Below, piece by piece: positions 38,097 to 46,641 of a stretch of DNA of 64,000 bases (within the stretch, counting starts at the first letter, position 1; each line of letters opens with the position of its first letter). The DNA comes from Streptomyces sp. NBC_01142 (GTDB taxonomy: Bacteria; Actinomycetota; Actinomycetes; Streptomycetales; Streptomycetaceae): the NCBI RefSeq assembly GCF_026341125.1, contig NZ_JAPEOR010000001.1, positions 2,170,001 to 2,234,000 of the forward strand, written 5' to 3'. The position numbers were made by a program, and so were the translations under genes. The notes beneath the pieces are model-generated. The model worked only from the letters and a program-made list of their open reading frames with translations, was not told where the DNA came from and ran no database searches.

Positions 38097-38432
38097 TCAT
38101 CCCTCTTTGACCGGAACGCTGAATGCCCTGTTGCGGATCAGAACCCGCTCGACCTCATCGCCGATCTCGAACGTGCCTTCCACTTCCGTGGGTGTGATGA
38201 CTTGGGTGACGGGCCCGTTGGGCTCGTCTTCGGTCAGGTTCAGGTGCAGTTCGTCAGGGGTGGGGACGATCGGTGGGGACGCAAGTTCCAAGGTGAGTCC
38301 GTAGCCCGAGGTTTGACACGAACACGTACCCCTCACCGTGACCCGGCGTATGCCCTTGCTGTCTCGGTAAGCCGTGGCAGTGAAGTCCTGAGCACCGGCT
38401 TCACAGGCGAAGCCGTCAGCAGATTCAGACAT
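38097..38432 (-). CDS. Conserved hypothetical protein, Cys-containing
   Basis: A 111-aa protein, MSESADGFACEAGAQDFTAT at the start, then RGTCSCQTSGYGLTLELASP, an acidic middle and the end RVLIRNRAFSVPVKEG. The alternating hydrophobic pattern suggests a beta-sandwich. The start at 38432 follows GGGAG; an ATG four codons upstream is also possible. It lies just outside attR, transcribed toward it, and may belong to the chromosome rather than the element. No family is recognised. Confidence 0.6.
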   Translation of the reverse strand: MSESADGFACEAGAQDFTATAYRDSKGIRRVTVRGTCSCQTSGYGLTLELASPPIVPTPDELHLNLTEDEPNGPVTQVITPTEVEGTFEIGDEVERVLIRNRAFSVPVKEG

Positions 38433-38746
38433 GCCCACTCCCATCGTCCACTCGTTGCCTGGCAGTTCACGCGATCCACTGTCGGCGCGCGTGATGACCG
38501 ACGCAATCGGAGGTGGGGTTTTCATTCATGTGGCTGCGCCTGTTTTGTGGACCGCCCCGGTCGGTGGTAAGCAACCAACAACTGATCCATGCTCCTGATC
38601 CTGATCCCCGTTGGCCCTGAGGTTCCCCGCGCCTGCCCCGCGCAGAGGCCCTGAAGCAGCGAGACCTGTTCGGTCACCTTCTGGTCGCATGTGGTCACAG
38701 GCCGTCGTCGCGATGTCCGGACAGCGGCTTTTGCCGTGCCGAGTTT

Positions 38747-38787
38747 TCAACAAAGTGTTGACGTTGTGTTGCCGAGGGCGTTAGCTA
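38747..38787 (+). promoter_or_regulatory. uraD-uraH-uricase promoter with TCAACA-N3-TGTTGA operator
   Basis: A perfect 15-bp palindrome overlaps the -35 box TTGACG (38758-38763); 18 bases later comes TAGCTA as -10 box (38782-38787). The block TTCAACAAASTGTTGACGTT, with S being G here and C at katA, is otherwise identical in the two promoters. It predicts a leader of about 40 bases before the GTG of uraD. Confidence 0.75.
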
Positions 38788-38834
38788 TCCGCAGCCCGTC
38801 CGACGCACAGCGAAAAACAGCCACGGAGGCTCCC

Positions 38835-39344
38835 GTGTCTTCGAGTCCGCCAGCAGGCCTCGCCCGGTTCAACACCTTGCAGGAAACCGCGGCCCTGGCC
38901 GCCCTGCACGAGGTGTGTGCCAGTTCGGCGTGGGGGAGCAAACTTCTCGCCCAGCGCCCGTACGCCACCGTGGAAGCCCTCTTCGACGCCGGCGACGCCG
39001 CCATGGCCGAACTGACCGCCGATGACCTGGCCGAGGCGATGGCGGGACACCCGCCGATCGGCCGGCCGAAGCCCGGAGACCCGACCTCCTCCCGCGAGCA
39101 GCGGGGGATGGCCGGAGCCTCCGAGGAGCTCAAGGCCGAGATGCTCGAACTGAACCTGGCCTACCAGGAGACGTTCGGACATGTCTTTCTGATCTGCGCC
39201 ACCGGCGCGACCGGTGAGCAGATGCGCGACGCGATGAAGGCACGGATCGGGAACTCGCCCGAGCAGGAGCGGGAAATCGTCCGCACCGAGCTGGGCAAGA
39301 TCAACCGTATCCGGCTGACCCGCCTCGCGGAAGAAGGAGAGTGA
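38835..39344 (+). CDS. uraD: OHCU decarboxylase
   Basis: A 169-aa all-helical enzyme that decarboxylates 2-oxo-4-hydroxy-4-carboxy-5-ureidoimidazoline to S-allantoin, the last step of urate oxidation. It shows the N-terminal FNTLQETAALAALHEVCASS, the conserved active-site HPPIG in AEAMAGHPPIGRP, and the region NLAYQETFGHVFLICATG with conserved Glu and Arg positions. The GTG at 38835 follows GGAGG by five bases; longer in-frame extensions run across the promoter and are rejected. It is first in the urate operon, seven bases before uraH. Confidence 0.94.
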   Translation: MSSSPPAGLARFNTLQETAALAALHEVCASSAWGSKLLAQRPYATVEALFDAGDAAMAELTADDLAEAMAGHPPIGRPKPGDPTSSREQRGMAGASEELKAEMLELNLAYQETFGHVFLICATGATGEQMRDAMKARIGNSPEQEREIVRTELGKINRIRLTRLAEEGE

Positions 39345-39351
39345 GCGCGCC

Positions 39352-39756
39352 ATGAGCACCGAGACCACCGCATCGGTGTCCACGCACATCCTGGACACCA
39401 GCATCGGACGCCCTGCCGAAGGTGTCGCCATCTCACTGTCGGCCCGCAGTGGCTCCGGCGCGGAGTGGGGCGCGCTCGGCGGATCCGCGACCGACGCGGA
39501 CGGGCGATGCAAGGACCTGCCGGCGCTGCCGGAAGGCACCACCCACGTACGTCTCGACTTCGAGACCGAGGCGTACTTCACGCGTCCAATCAACACAGTG
39601 AAGCAAGCCGAGGCGCAGCAGGACGCCCCCCGCGTAAGGGACAGCGGTGCGTTCTTCCCGGAGGTGGCGATCACGTTCGCCGTCGAGCCGGGCCAGCATT
39701 ACCACGTACCGCTGCTGCTCAACCCGTTCGGCTACTCCGTTTACCGAGGGAGCTAG
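39352..39756 (+). CDS. uraH: 5-Hydroxyisourate hydrolase (transthyretin-like)
   Basis: A 134-aa transthyretin-fold hydrolase acting between uricase and UraD. It has the N-terminal HILDTSIGRPAEGVAISLSA with the catalytic His, Arg in THVRLDFETEAYF, the His segment FAVEPGQHYHVPLLLNPFGY, and the diagnostic C-terminus YRGS. Spacing to uraD is seven bases and to uricase five bases. The sequence appears complete and of normal length. Confidence 0.95.
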   Translation: MSTETTASVSTHILDTSIGRPAEGVAISLSARSGSGAEWGALGGSATDADGRCKDLPALPEGTTHVRLDFETEAYFTRPINTVKQAEAQQDAPRVRDSGAFFPEVAITFAVEPGQHYHVPLLLNPFGYSVYRGS

Positions 39757-39761
39757 CAGAC

Positions 39762-40685
39762 ATGCCCACGATTCTCGGCCAGAACCAGTACGGCAAAGCA
39801 GAGAACCGCGTCGTCAGGATCACGCGGGACGGCGACACCCACCACATCAAGGACCTGAACGTCTCCGTCGCCCTCTCCGGCGACATGGCGGACGTCCACT
39901 ACTCCGGCTCCAACACCAACGTCCTGCCGACCGACACCACCAAGAACACGGTGTACGCGTTTGCCAAGGAGTTCGGTATCGAGTCCGCCGAGCAGTTCGG
40001 CATCCACCTGGCCCGTCATTTCGTGACCAGCCAGGAGCCGATCCACCGGGCGCGTATCCGTATCGAGGAGTACTCCTGGGAGCGCATCGCGACCTCGGAC
40101 AACAACTCCAGGTTCATCGGCTCGGACGAGGTCCGGCACTCCTTCGCCCGCAAGGGCCAGGAGCTGCGCACCACACAGATCACCTTCGACGGTGAGAAGT
40201 GGGAGATCATCTCCGGCCTCAAGGACCTCACGGTCATGAACTCCACCAACTCGGAGTTCTGGGGCTACGTGAAGGACAAGTACACGACGCTGAAGGAAGC
40301 GTACGACCGCATTCTGTGCACCGACGTCTCCGCCGCCTGGCGCTACAACTGGACCAGCGACGACGACCGGATGCCCAACTGGGAGCGTTCGTACGAGCAG
40401 GCCAAGAAGCACATCCTGCAGGCCTTCGCCGAGACGTACTCCCTCTCGCTGCAGCAGACCCTCTACCAGATGGGTTCGCGGGTCATCAACAGCCGCAGCG
40501 AAATCGACGAGATCCGCTTCTCGCTGCCGAACAACCACCACTTCCTGGTGGACCTCGAGCCGTTCGGCCTCAAGAACGACAACGAGGTCTACTTCGCGGC
40601 GGACCGCCCGTACGGTCTGATCGAGGCCACCATTCTGCGGGACGGCATCGAGCCGCAGATCCCGGTCGACATGACCAACCTCTGA
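39762..40685 (+). CDS. pucL: Urate oxidase (uricase)
   Basis: A 307-aa cofactor-free uricase that oxidises urate to 5-hydroxyisourate with release of H2O2. Family marks are the N-terminal LGQNQYGKAENRVVRITRDG with the catalytic Lys, the TDTTKNTVYAFAKEFGIES signature with catalytic Thr, RIRIEEYSWERI, and the C-terminal SLPNNHHFLVDLEPFGLKND with the active-site His. Third gene of the operon, followed by a hairpin terminator. The peroxide it makes explains why the linked catalase shares its operator. Confidence 0.96.
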   Translation: MPTILGQNQYGKAENRVVRITRDGDTHHIKDLNVSVALSGDMADVHYSGSNTNVLPTDTTKNTVYAFAKEFGIESAEQFGIHLARHFVTSQEPIHRARIRIEEYSWERIATSDNNSRFIGSDEVRHSFARKGQELRTTQITFDGEKWEIISGLKDLTVMNSTNSEFWGYVKDKYTTLKEAYDRILCTDVSAAWRYNWTSDDDRMPNWERSYEQAKKHILQAFAETYSLSLQQTLYQMGSRVINSRSEIDEIRFSLPNNHHFLVDLEPFGLKNDNEVYFAADRPYGLIEATILRDGIEPQIPVDMTNL

Positions 40686-40742
40686 CGTCGCTCCCCTGAG
40701 GGCGACACGCCTCGACAACCTCTGACGCGCGCGCCGGCGTCG

Positions 40743-40772
40743 CCCCCGGGACCAGCAGTCCCGTCCCGGGGG
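40743..40772 (+). terminator. Terminator hairpin after the uricase gene
   Basis: CCCCCGGGA pairs with TCCCGGGGG across 12 bases, about 60 bp after the uricase stop. The following deaminase gene therefore probably has its own promoter. Confidence 0.6.
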
Positions 40773-40926
40773 ACCGGAGGTGAGCGGGGGCATCTGCGCA
40801 CCATTGGCACATACAACCGTCAAGATCTGGATGTACGTGCAGCACGGACTCGGTCGTCACCCCGCTCGGCCCCCGGGTCCGTACGAACCGGGCAGATGCC
40901 CGTAGGGAAGAAACGAGGACCCCGCC

Positions 40927-42303
40927 ATGGCGGCTCCGCGCATCGTCATCGAGAACTGTGCCATCGCGACCGTGGACGCGAACGACACCGAGTACGCCTC
41001 CGGCCACGTTGTCGTCGCGGACAACCGGATCGAGTCGGTAGGAGCGGGCAAGGCTCCCGCGGACCTGGAAAACGTCGTACGCCGCATCGACGGCACCGGC
41101 CACCTCGTCACCCCCGGCCTGGTCAACACGCACCACCACTTCTACCAGTGGATCACCCGCGGCCTGGCCACCGACCACAACCTCTTCAACTGGCTGGTCG
41201 CCCTCTACCCCACGTGGGCGCGCATCGACGAGCCGATGGCCCGCGCGGCCGCGCAGGGCTCACTCGCCATGATGGCCCGCGGCGGTGTCACCACCGCGAT
41301 GGACCACCACTACGTCTACCCGCAGGGCTCCGGCGACCTGTCCGGCGCGATCATCGGCGCGGCGCGCGAGACGGGTGTGCGCTTCACCCTCGCCCGCGGC
41401 TCCATGGACCGCAGCGAGAAGGACGGCGGCCTGCCGCCGGACTTCGCCGTCGAGACCCTCGAAGGTGCACTCGCCGCGACCGAGGCGACCGTCGACAAGT
41501 ACCACGACGCCTCCTTCGACGCGATGATCCAGGTCGCCGTCGCGCCCTGCTCACCCTTCTCCGTATCCACCGAACTGCTCCGGCAGGGTGCCGAACTGGC
41601 CCGCCGCAAGGGCGTCCGGCTGCACACCCACGGTTCGGAGACCGTGGAGGAGGAGAAGTTCTGCCACGAGCTCTTCGGCATGGGCCCGACCGACTACTTC
41701 GAGTCGACCGGCTGGCTCGGCGAGGACGTGTGGATGGCGCACTGCGTCCATATGAACGACACGGACATCGAGGCCTTCGCCCGTACGAAGACCGGTGTCG
41801 CCCACTGCCCCTCCTCCAACGCCCGCCTCGCCGCCGGCATCGCGCGGGTCCCCGACATGCTGAAGGCGGGCGTCCCGGTCGGCCTCGGCGTCGACGGCAC
41901 CGCCTCCAACGAGTCCGGTGAGCTCCACACCGAGTTGCGCAACGCACTCCTCATCAACCGCCTCGGTGCCCACCGCGAAGCCGCGCTCAACGCCCGGCAG
42001 GCGCTGCGCCTGGGGACGTACGGCGGTGCCCAGGTCCTCGGACGCGCCGACCAGATCGGCTCCATCGAGGCCGGCAAGCTCGCCGACCTGGTGCTCTGGA
42101 AGCTGGACACGCTCGCCCACTCCTCCATCGCCGACCCCGTGATCGCGCTCGTGTTCGGCGCGGCCGCCCCCGTCTCGCTCTCCCTCGTCAACGGCAAGAC
42201 CGTCGTCGAGGACAACCACCTGACCACGGTGGACGAGGACGCCATCGCCCGCTCCACGCGGGACGAGGCACAGCGCCTCGCGCGGATCACCGCGCAGGCC
42301 TGA
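40927..42303 (+). CDS. 8-Oxoguanine deaminase (amidohydrolase)
   Basis: A 458-aa metal-dependent amidohydrolase of the ATZ/TRZ-like group. It shows the metal site VNTHHHFYQWITRG near residue 67, HTHGSETVEEEKFCHELFGM near 237, MAHCVHMND and the catalytic Asp in LGVDGTASNESGE near 325. The HHHFYQW variant and the purine-catabolic neighbours favour 8-oxoguanine deaminase, which yields urate; guanine deaminase is a less likely alternative. It is separated from uricase by a hairpin and from the permease by two hairpins, so it is probably transcribed on its own. Confidence 0.88.
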   Translation: MAAPRIVIENCAIATVDANDTEYASGHVVVADNRIESVGAGKAPADLENVVRRIDGTGHLVTPGLVNTHHHFYQWITRGLATDHNLFNWLVALYPTWARIDEPMARAAAQGSLAMMARGGVTTAMDHHYVYPQGSGDLSGAIIGAARETGVRFTLARGSMDRSEKDGGLPPDFAVETLEGALAATEATVDKYHDASFDAMIQVAVAPCSPFSVSTELLRQGAELARRKGVRLHTHGSETVEEEKFCHELFGMGPTDYFESTGWLGEDVWMAHCVHMNDTDIEAFARTKTGVAHCPSSNARLAAGIARVPDMLKAGVPVGLGVDGTASNESGELHTELRNALLINRLGAHREAALNARQALRLGTYGGAQVLGRADQIGSIEAGKLADLVLWKLDTLAHSSIADPVIALVFGAAAPVSLSLVNGKTVVEDNHLTTVDEDAIARSTRDEAQRLARITAQA

Positions 42304-42315
42304 CCCCATGGAAGT

Positions 42316-42372
42316 CCGGTCGAGGGGGACGGCCCTCGACCGGCGGCCGTGGACCCGAGCGGGGTCCACGGC
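42316..42372 (+). terminator. Two consecutive hairpins after the deaminase gene
   Basis: First stem CCGGTCGAGGG / CCCTCGACCGG (42316-42343), second stem GCCGTGGACCC / GGGTCCACGGC (42346-42372), both 11 bp and perfect. They begin 13 bases after the stop. Confidence 0.7.
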
Positions 42373-42590
42373 AGCCGTGACCGGGGGGTGCGGAACCGCC
42401 AATCGGTGCCGCACCTCCCGGGACGGTGACCCGTGTCTTCACCACCCCGGAAGGCCTGCGTACACGTCACTTGCCGGACATTTGCACGTCACCGTCCACC
42501 ACGTGAACCACCTGCTCCAACGCACCACTTCGCACCACCTCCCAGACACCCGCGTCACCCGCCGACGTGTAACCGACCGGAGGAACCGCC

Positions 42591-44042
42591 GTGGCCGCCA
42601 AGCCCAGGTTTCGTAAAGATGCAGGCGCCGTCCCCGACCAGAAGAACGCGGTCGACCAGGAGAACGCGGTTGACCAGAACGCGGTCGACCAGAAGCACCC
42701 GGTCGACGAGACACTTCCGCCCGTCAAGATGTTCACCAGCGGCCTCCAGCACGTCGCCGCGATGTACGCGGGCGTGGTGGCCCCGCCCATGATCGTGGGG
42801 CCCGCCGTGGGCCTCAGTGCCACCGAGACCGCCTTTCTGATGGGGGCGAGCCTGTTCACCGCAGGCATAGCCACCCTCCTGCAGACCCTCGGCTTCTGGA
42901 AGGTCGGCGCCCGGCTTCCGTTCGTCAACGGAGTCTCGTTCGCCGGTGTGACCCCGATGATCGCCATCGGGAAGGACCGGGGAGCCGACGGCATCACCGT
43001 CATCTTCGGCGCGATCATCGTCGCCAGCCTGCTGGGCTTCGTCCTCACGCCGTACTTCTCGAAGCTGGTCCGCTTCTTCCCGCCCGTTGTCACGGGCACC
43101 GTCATCACCCTGATCGGTGTCTCCCTGCTCCCCGTGGCCTTCAACTGGTCGCAGGGCGGCAATCCCACCGCCGGCGACTACGGCTCGATGAAGAACATCG
43201 GCATGGCGGCCCTCACCCTGGTGATCGTGCTCGCCCTGCGCAGGCTGCTGCGCGGCTTCCTCCAGCAGATCGCCATCCTGCTCGGCCTCGTCGTCGGCAC
43301 GGTCATCGCCATCCCGATGAACATGACCAACTTCGACGCCATCAGGAACGCCGACCTGGTCGGCTTCCCGACGCCGTTCCACTTCGGCGCCCCGCAGTTC
43401 GAGATCGCCGCGATCATCTCGATGTGCATCGTGATGCTGGTCTGCATGACCGAGTCCACCGCCGACATGCTAGCCCTCGGCAAGATCGTCGACCGGCCGG
43501 CGGACGAGCGGATCATTGAGGGCGGTCTGCGCGCCGACACCCTCGGCAGCGCCATCAGCCCGCTCTTCAACGGCTTCATGTGCAGCGCCTTCGCCCAGAA
43601 CATCGGCCTGGTCGCGATGACGAAGGTACGCAGCCGCTTCGTCGTCGCCGCGGGCGGCGGCATCCTGATCCTGCTGGGCCTGTGCCCGGTCGCCGCCTCA
43701 GTGATCGCGCTCGTCCCGCTGCCGGTCCTCGGCGGCGCGGGCATCGTGCTCTTCGGCTCGGTCGCCGCGAGTGGCATCCAGACGCTGGCCACGGCCGCCC
43801 TGGAGAAGGGCGAGAACGCCCTCATCGTCGCGGCTGCCGTCGGCATCGGCCTGATCCCGATCGCCGCGCCGGAGTTCTACCACGCCTTCCCCAAGGACCT
43901 GCTGGTCGTCCTGGACTCGGGGATCTCCACCGGGTGCATCGTGGCCATTGTCCTCAACCTCGCCTTCAACCACCTCGGCAGGAAGGGGAGTTCGGAGGAG
44001 ACCGCGGTCACTTCGGGCTCGGACCCGGTCGCGGTCCACTGA
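42591..44042 (+). CDS. Nucleobase:cation symporter-2 family permease (urate/xanthine type)
   Basis: A 483-aa integral membrane transporter of the NCS2 (uracil-xanthine permease) family, expected to import purines such as urate or xanthine with protons. After a repetitive hydrophilic N-terminus the family motifs follow: FTSGLQHVAAMYAGVVAPPM, PFVNGVSFAGVTPMIAIGKD, FFPPVVTGTVITLIGVSLLP, CMTESTADMLALGKI and FNGFMCSAFAQNIGLVAMTK. About 12-14 membrane helices are visible. The GTG follows GGAGGA. The first 30 residues contain the repeat NAVDQ three times, which is unusual and probably without transport function. Confidence 0.92.
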   Translation: MAAKPRFRKDAGAVPDQKNAVDQENAVDQNAVDQKHPVDETLPPVKMFTSGLQHVAAMYAGVVAPPMIVGPAVGLSATETAFLMGASLFTAGIATLLQTLGFWKVGARLPFVNGVSFAGVTPMIAIGKDRGADGITVIFGAIIVASLLGFVLTPYFSKLVRFFPPVVTGTVITLIGVSLLPVAFNWSQGGNPTAGDYGSMKNIGMAALTLVIVLALRRLLRGFLQQIAILLGLVVGTVIAIPMNMTNFDAIRNADLVGFPTPFHFGAPQFEIAAIISMCIVMLVCMTESTADMLALGKIVDRPADERIIEGGLRADTLGSAISPLFNGFMCSAFAQNIGLVAMTKVRSRFVVAAGGGILILLGLCPVAASVIALVPLPVLGGAGIVLFGSVAASGIQTLATAALEKGENALIVAAAVGIGLIPIAAPEFYHAFPKDLLVVLDSGISTGCIVAIVLNLAFNHLGRKGSSEETAVTSGSDPVAVH

Positions 44043-44170
44043 TCCTCGTACGGCGATCCGCGGGGCAGCGAGCCTCCGGTGGCCGTGGCGGCTTGGAGAT
44101 CACCGAGGCGTCGGCGCGGTTCCGGGGGAGCGTCGGCGAGGGCCGCAGCGGCATCGGATCGGACACGCAG

Positions 44171-44220
44171 CTCGATTGATCGTTTCCATCGGTTCGATCG
44201 GTTCGATCGGTTCGATCGCT
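44171..44220. repeat. Tandem GGTTCGATC repeats
   Basis: Three exact copies and partial flanking copies of a 9-bp unit lie between the permease stop and the terminator. They are not coding; expansion by slippage is likely. Confidence 0.7.
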
Positions 44221-44230
44221 ACGGAGAAGG

Positions 44231-44275
44231 CCGGAGGGCCGGGTGTCCCCTGAGTGGGAACACCCGGCCCTCCGG
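44231..44275. terminator. Bidirectional terminator between permease and chitosanase genes
   Basis: A 16-bp perfect stem, CCGGAGGGCCGGGTGT with ACACCCGGCCCTCCGG, with a loop of about 13 bases between convergent genes. Confidence 0.8.
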
Positions 44276-44290
44276 GGCGTACCGGGCTGC

Positions 44291-45157
44291 TCAGTCGATA
44301 TGGAAGCTGTCGCCGTACACCTTCCAGTCCAGCGGCGTGTTCAGGCCGAGGTTGCCGTTCCTGAGGAAGACCCGCTGCGCCGTGTCGACCCGGCTGGTGT
44401 CCTCGTGTGCCTCTTCCTGTTTCATCGCCCAGACCCGGGCGTCGAGGAAGGCGTTGAGAAATGCCTTCTCGTCGCCGCCCTGGGCCGGCGGCCTGGCCTT
44501 GTCCAGCGCCTTCCTGCGGATGTTGCCGAAACTGGTGCTGTCGCCGCCGTCGCCGTGCATCACGATGGCGTCGTAGTAGATGAACTGCCCCAGCACGCCG
44601 ACGCCGTCCTGCTTGCCGCGATCGACCGCCGGGTTGAAATAGACCCGGTCGCGCTCGTCGTTCTGGGCCTTCTTGAACTCCGCGTCCTGGGCCGCCTTCT
44701 GCCAGTCACCGGTGTAGTCCGGGTCGAGACCGTCGTGCGAGTCGCTGCCGTCCACGCTGCGCAGCGCGGGCAGGTACGTGGCCAGTACGTTGCCGGGCCT
44801 GCGGGCGGTGTACAGCTCGACGAGGTCCAGCATGTCGCCGGTTCCGGAGCAGAAGCCGATGATGCCGGCGGTGTAGCCGCGGCCGTCGCCGATGTCCTCG
44901 ATGTACTTGTACTGGGCCTTCCAGTCCAGCGAGGAGTTCTCGGCGCTGGACACCAGCTGCATCGCTATGTCCTTCTTCGCCGGATCGTCGAGCCCGACGG
45001 CGGCGGGCGCGGCGGGCGCGGTGGCCGCGGACGTTCCGGCGGGCTCGGAGGTGGTCGCTGCGACGGCGGTGGCCGGTACTGCGAGCAGGGCCACGCCGAG
45101 CAGGATGCGGGGCAGGAACGTGAGTGGACGTACGGTGCGAACGTGGGGGGCGAGCAC
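44291..45157 (-). CDS. csn: Secreted chitosanase, GH46 (paralogue 1)
   Basis: A 288-aa secreted endo-chitosanase that cuts beta-1,4 glucosamine chains. A basic start, hydrophobic core (FLPRILLGVALLAVPATAVA) and AVA-A site form a signal peptide. The mature enzyme begins near GLDDPAKKDIAMQLVSSAEN with the catalytic Glu, then LDWKAQYKYIEDIGDGRGYT with the catalytic Asp region, as in the Streptomyces N174 enzyme. It ends LDWKVYGDSFHID, the usual GH46 C-terminus. A palindromic operator lies 38 bp upstream. Part of the gene is nearly identical in DNA to the second chitosanase gene. Confidence 0.95.
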   Translation of the reverse strand: MLAPHVRTVRPLTFLPRILLGVALLAVPATAVAATTSEPAGTSAATAPAAPAAVGLDDPAKKDIAMQLVSSAENSSLDWKAQYKYIEDIGDGRGYTAGIIGFCSGTGDMLDLVELYTARRPGNVLATYLPALRSVDGSDSHDGLDPDYTGDWQKAAQDAEFKKAQNDERDRVYFNPAVDRGKQDGVGVLGQFIYYDAIVMHGDGGDSTSFGNIRRKALDKARPPAQGGDEKAFLNAFLDARVWAMKQEEAHEDTSRVDTAQRVFLRNGNLGLNTPLDWKVYGDSFHID

Positions 45158-45194
45158 CTTGCCTCCATGGGGAGTTCGTCGTTTCGTGTTCTGT

Positions 45195-45209
45195 TAGGAA
45201 GCTTTCCTA
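45195..45209 (-). promoter_or_regulatory. CsnR-type operator upstream of chitosanase 1
   Basis: TAGGAAGCTTTCCTA is a perfect 15-bp palindrome. Streptomyces chitosanase genes are controlled by the ROK-family repressor CsnR through an AGGAA-type palindrome, which this resembles. No such site precedes the second chitosanase gene. Confidence 0.65.
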
Positions 45210-45373
45210 TCAGAGCGCGAAAGTGCCGTACACCCCTTCGGCACGCTGAGTTCGGCCGGGAACTCGGCGCGGGAGAACGGAAGTTCGGTCGAAGAGCTCG
45301 GCCGTGAGCTCGGTCGGGGAGTTCCGTCAAGGTGCTCGACCGAAGTGCTTGACCGAGCGGTTCAGCCAGCGGT

Positions 45374-46486
45374 TCAGCCGAGGAGTTCGGTGCTGCTCGA
45401 CGGCTCCATGCGCGGCTGGCCGTTGATGCGGTGCCGCTCGATGGAGGAGCGGCGGTAGACCTCCTCGCGCACGCGCTGGATCTCGCCGATCGGCCGATGG
45501 TCCTCGCGTGTGCGCCAGGGGGTGATCGACGTACCGTCCGCGGCGGCCAGGTTCTCCTCGCCCCCGATGTCCTGCCGCGGGATGGCGATCCGGGCGACGG
45601 TGACCCATGGCGAGAGCTGCTCGGGCCACTCCACCGAGGTGTTGTCCACCGGCATCCGCGTGAGATCGGTGTTGAGCTGGACCTGGAGATCGAAGGCGTG
45701 GTCCCGCTCGGCGGCCTCCGCCACCAGCGTGTTGCGGAACGCTTCGCCGTCGGCCCGCACATCGACCTCGCGATGCGTCACGGGCGACGCGGGCGCGGTC
45801 CGCACCTTGGCGATGTGGTCGCCGTAGCGGAACGCGCCCATGCTGTTGTACGTGTACGAGAGGAGGTTCTGTCGCGGGACCTGTGTGAACGACAGCATCG
45901 CGAACAGCTCGTCCCACAACCACTCGTCCGACGTCTTCAACGTGCCTCGCCGGGTGAGGAATTCGCCCATCCAGGACTTGCGCCGCGCCGGGTTCACCAG
46001 CGCGTCCGGCAGCTCGCTGAACAGCTCCTCGATCACCATGTAGTCGTACGCCGTATTGGCGAAGAAGACCCGGTTGTTGATCAGGTTGAGGTCGAAGGTC
46101 GTCGCCGCGGCCTCGTCGGCGAGCAGGGAGTCGCCGGGCACGCCGAACATCTTGATCCCCATGCCGCAGGCCGCGCCCAGCAGTGAGTCCGCCCGCAGAT
46201 GCCCGAGTCCGTTGGAGTAGCGGACGACCGCGTCGTACGTCCCCGGCGTGGCGAAGATCCCCTGGGCGTACGGCTCCGGCACCTCACCCACCGTAACCGT
46301 TGCCTTCACCAGTCCGTATGTCTTGCCGTGCGCCGTCCTGACCGAGCGGCCCACGCCCTGGCGTTCGACGGACTCCCGGGTGCGCCGGCCGACGTTGCGG
46401 ACGACCTCGTCCAGCTCCTGCTGGTAGGTGGGGCGTTCGGCGGGGATGTATGTCTGGTACCTGACCAATTCCTTGACGGATTCCAT
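45374..46486 (-). CDS. Catalase-family haem protein
   Basis: A 370-aa member of the catalase superfamily, shorter than true catalases and of the catalase-related group with peroxidase-like activity. Recognisable parts are the distal His region RTAHGKTYGLVKATVTV, DAVVRYSNGLGHLRADSLLG, GMGIKMFGVPGDSLL, and the proximal Tyr region YNSMGAFRYGDHIAKVR. Another long part reads VEWPEQLSPWVTVARIAIPR, the usual end of the group. It sits between the two chitosanase genes and has an OhrR-like site upstream, which suggests induction by organic peroxides. Confidence 0.85.
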   Translation of the reverse strand: MESVKELVRYQTYIPAERPTYQQELDEVVRNVGRRTRESVERQGVGRSVRTAHGKTYGLVKATVTVGEVPEPYAQGIFATPGTYDAVVRYSNGLGHLRADSLLGAACGMGIKMFGVPGDSLLADEAAATTFDLNLINNRVFFANTAYDYMVIEELFSELPDALVNPARRKSWMGEFLTRRGTLKTSDEWLWDELFAMLSFTQVPRQNLLSYTYNSMGAFRYGDHIAKVRTAPASPVTHREVDVRADGEAFRNTLVAEAAERDHAFDLQVQLNTDLTRMPVDNTSVEWPEQLSPWVTVARIAIPRQDIGGEENLAAADGTSITPWRTREDHRPIGEIQRVREEVYRRSSIERHRINGQPRMEPSSSTELLG

Positions 46487-46554
46487 GGCGGGCTTCTCCT
46501 TCGCTGTGGGGCCTGCGCCTGGTGGCCGGGTGTCCCGAGAAGAAAGATAGCCTG

Positions 46555-46565
46555 CAATTCAATTG
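46555..46565 (-). promoter_or_regulatory. OhrR/MarR-like operator upstream of the catalase-family gene
   Basis: CAATT-C-AATTG is a perfect palindrome and matches the core of the OhrR consensus ACAATTNAATTGT. It lies 69 bp before the start codon in a clearly A+T-rich patch. OhrR responds to organic hydroperoxides; the assignment is inference. Confidence 0.5.
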
Positions 46566-46641
46566 TGCACGATCTAACTGGGTGTGACGGTCCCCACTCT
46601 GCATTGCCTGGTGTCCGGTGCGGGCATGCCGGCGTGTGTCC

